Assembly (NCBI GenBank): GCA_041838515.1
Contig: JBGYPP010000006.1
Location: 1 to 23,952 of the forward strand
DNA from: JBGYPP01 sp041838515
GTDB taxonomy: Bacteria > Bacillota > Clostridia > Lachnospirales > Lachnospiraceae
DNA length: 23,952 nucleotides
Reading direction: 5' to 3'
Part shown: positions 22,144 through 23,952 of the stretch, one piece after another
Layout of the letters: each line of letters begins with the position of its first letter
Numbering within the stretch: position 1 is the first letter of the stretch
Notes under the pieces: generated by a model
Seen by the model: the letters and a program-made list of their open reading frames with translations, nothing else
Databases searched by the model: none
What the model was told of the DNA's origin: nothing
Translations under genes and position numbers: made by a program

Positions 22144-23952
22144 ATGAAAAAAAGATTGACGGCAGCCCTACTGGCTGCGGCACTGGCCCTGTCAGGCCTC
22201 TCCGGCTGTGTCCCCAAGCTGCCCCTGCCGGCCCAGAAGAGCCAATCGGAACTGTCGCCGGAAAACACCAGTATGACCACAGCGGAGGGGGTCACCGTAT
22301 ATGTGGGGGACTTTCTCCTGGACGGCCCGGAAAAGCTGACGGTGTCCAAACAGGAAGCCCAGGTCAACACCGAAGAGGGCTACAAAGTGGATGCCTATGA
22401 CATACAGCTGGGGAATATGACGGAGCTGGAGGATTTTATCACCATACGCATACCCTATGACAGCAGCATCTGCGAAGAAGGGGAGGATCCCGCCGAGTGC
22501 GTAGCCGCCATGTATTACAATGAATCCACCGGCCTCTGGGAGGATGTGCTTTTTACCGTGGATACCGAGGCTCAGGAGTTGGAGATCTACACCAACCACC
22601 TGTCCACTTTCGGCGCCTTTGCCTTTGAAAATGCAGGCAAGAGGCATGCCAAGGTGACGGAAATCCTGGACCCCTCCTACCTGTTAGGGCCGGAACAGGC
22701 CTGGGAGCTGGCAGAGCAGGTGGCCGGCGGTGACGGAATAGCCAAAAAGGCGCTGCGGCAGGTAGGCGCCTCGGCGGTGCATCTATCCGAAACCTTACAA
22801 AATCTGGAGCCGCTCAAAAATATTCTCTACCCCTTGGAGGAAGCTCCGCCCTGGATCTCCCTGAAAATCATGGAAACCAATCTGGATATGTATACAGTGG
22901 CCGGAGGCATATTGCTGGCCCGAAGCATTATCAAGGCGGCTGCAGGAGAGGGCGAGGGCGAAAAAATCGAACTGATCAATGAAGTCGCCACCAATGTGAT
23001 GGTGTTTATCAGCAAAAGATTGCTTACAGAAACGGCGAAAAAATCCCTGACAGTCAGCATGAGCGGCGTGTACATCCTGGAAAAGATGCTGGAAGAGATG
23101 GGCACTGAGGCCATCAACACCCGGAGGGAGGACATATACTTCGTCTACCAGCATTACAACGAGGGATTTAAGGGGGCAAACCGCCAGCCCAAGACCTACA
23201 AGGACTGGCGGGCGCTGGTGATGCAGGTCCTGGAGAAGCATCCCAAGGATCTGGACAGGGCCCAGGCTGCGCTGGAGTCGGCATTTACCAAATACGCCTC
23301 GGAATTTTTTGACCTGTCACCGGAAGCTATGGCCGAGGTGGCTGCCGACACGCCAGGGGTAAAGATCAAGCGCATACCCCATATCTCCTCAGAGGACCAG
23401 GAGGCGCTTACCGAGGCATATATCAGCCATTTGAAAAATAATGTCATGCCGGCCGTGATGACCAGCGCCAAGAATTATTATATAAAGCTGGCGGAGCAGG
23501 CCCAGCTGGAGGTATTGCAAAAATTTAAGAATTTTTATAATACGCCCATTCGCTTTGTCATGAAAGAAAAAATACCCGAGGGCGGCACATCCAGATATGC
23601 CGGATACCAATTCCGCCTGGCTCCTTTGAGTGAAAATGCCAGCCTAAGAAATTGGAGCGGCACTTTCCCGGCCAATGGGCTGGTCGATACCGCCTCCACC
23701 CTGGCCGGATTTGTCACCTCCGGATACCCCCATACGGTGGAGTTCTTTCCCCCGGGCGCGGATATGAACACGACCCCTCCGGAGTTCGTCCTCTCCTTTG
23801 TCATAGACACGGACGGCATCATGATAGAATTTGGCGGCAGTCCCAGCTTTGATGAGTTGGTAGGAGAATATCCCAACGGAACCATTACGGTGACGGATTA
23901 CTATATTTCCGATGCCCTGAGAGCCCAGGCAGAGAACACAGCCGGCTCCGAG
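22144..23952 (+). CDS. Large lipoprotein of unknown function (partial, runs off the right edge)
   Basis: Open from the ATG at 22144 to the last base with no stop, giving 603 visible residues. The start has AAAGGAG 8 nt upstream. The N-terminus is a lipoprotein signal: MKKR, a hydrophobic core, and the lipobox LSGC with Cys22 as the lipidation site. A first beta domain (about 45-165) ends with MYYNESTGLWEDV, EIYTNHLSTFGAF, a pattern seen at the ends of Ig-like domains in Gram-positive surface proteins. Residues 170-470 are mostly helical with long charged helices. A second beta-rich part starts near 475 and contains TVEFFPPGADMN and FVIDTDGIMIEFGG. No enzyme motif is recognised. It should sit on the outer face of the membrane and pairs with the zinc-ribbon membrane protein upstream. 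Confidence 0.87.
   Translation, partial: MKKRLTAALLAAALALSGLSGCVPKLPLPAQKSQSELSPENTSMTTAEGVTVYVGDFLLDGPEKLTVSKQEAQVNTEEGYKVDAYDIQLGNMTELEDFITIRIPYDSSICEEGEDPAECVAAMYYNESTGLWEDVLFTVDTEAQELEIYTNHLSTFGAFAFENAGKRHAKVTEILDPSYLLGPEQAWELAEQVAGGDGIAKKALRQVGASAVHLSETLQNLEPLKNILYPLEEAPPWISLKIMETNLDMYTVAGGILLARSIIKAAAGEGEGEKIELINEVATNVMVFISKRLLTETAKKSLTVSMSGVYILEKMLEEMGTEAINTRREDIYFVYQHYNEGFKGANRQPKTYKDWRALVMQVLEKHPKDLDRAQAALESAFTKYASEFFDLSPEAMAEVAADTPGVKIKRIPHISSEDQEALTEAYISHLKNNVMPAVMTSAKNYYIKLAEQAQLEVLQKFKNFYNTPIRFVMKEKIPEGGTSRYAGYQFRLAPLSENASLRNWSGTFPANGLVDTASTLAGFVTSGYPHTVEFFPPGADMNTTPPEFVLSFVIDTDGIMIEFGGSPSFDELVGEYPNGTITVTDYYISDALRAQAENTAGSE

Overview
This window is a chromosomal segment of a monoderm Bacillota, most likely a Clostridia member with fairly high GC. 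Four things suggest this. The 16S rRNA fragment at the left edge has a Clostridia-like 5' end. Ribosome binding sites are strong and GGAGG-like. There are GH25 lysozyme-type wall proteins with Ig-like and GW-type repeats. The XRE-type regulator is of a style common in Clostridia. I cannot name the genus from the sequence.

Layout, left to right. (1) 1-124 is the 5' end of a 16S rRNA gene on the minus strand. Its leader (125-450) has a boxA-like element and two sigma-A-type promoters. (2) 554-1015 is a small secreted protein with its own promoter and a GNRA-loop terminator, next to an AT-rich spacer with two AACGTTTA sites and a TA tract. (3) About 1290-16541, minus strand, is a surface-glycan locus of about 15 kb that reads as one operon. 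It starts at a TATAAT box just upstream of rfbB and ends at a hairpin terminator at 1281-1330. The gene order in transcription is rfbB, rfbA, a membrane-anchored degenerate GH25-like protein, rfbC, ABC permease (Wzm/TagG type), ABC ATPase with a C-terminal extension (Wzt type), a methyltransferase-kinase fusion, a two-domain GT2 glycosyltransferase broken at a G10 tract, an intact two-domain GT2 glycosyltransferase, M17 aminopeptidase and phosphosugar mutase. Gaps are 57 nt or less and several ends overlap. (4) 16559-19651 is a large membrane-anchored GH25 protein with an acidic Glu/Tyr-rich cytoplasmic tail, PT-rich repeats and Ig-like domains. (5) 19872-21299 is an XRE-type regulator with a long unrecognised C-terminal part. 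(6) Divergent from it on the plus strand are a two-helix membrane protein with a zinc ribbon (21480-22073) and a large lipoprotein (22144 to the window edge, with no stop in the window).

How the parts may work together (inference). The mutase supplies glucose-1-phosphate. RfbA, RfbB and RfbC convert it toward dTDP-L-rhamnose; RfbD is not in the window. The GT2 enzymes build a rhamnose-containing chain. The methyltransferase-kinase could cap the chain end in the way WbdD does in E. coli O8/O9a, and the ABC transporter with a possible cap-reading C-terminal domain would export it. The degenerate GH25-like protein inside the operon is a paralogue of the catalytic-looking GH25 protein next door, so the pair may link glycan assembly to wall remodelling. 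The G10 tract offers a plausible on/off switch for one glycosyltransferase, although a sequencing error cannot be excluded from sequence alone.
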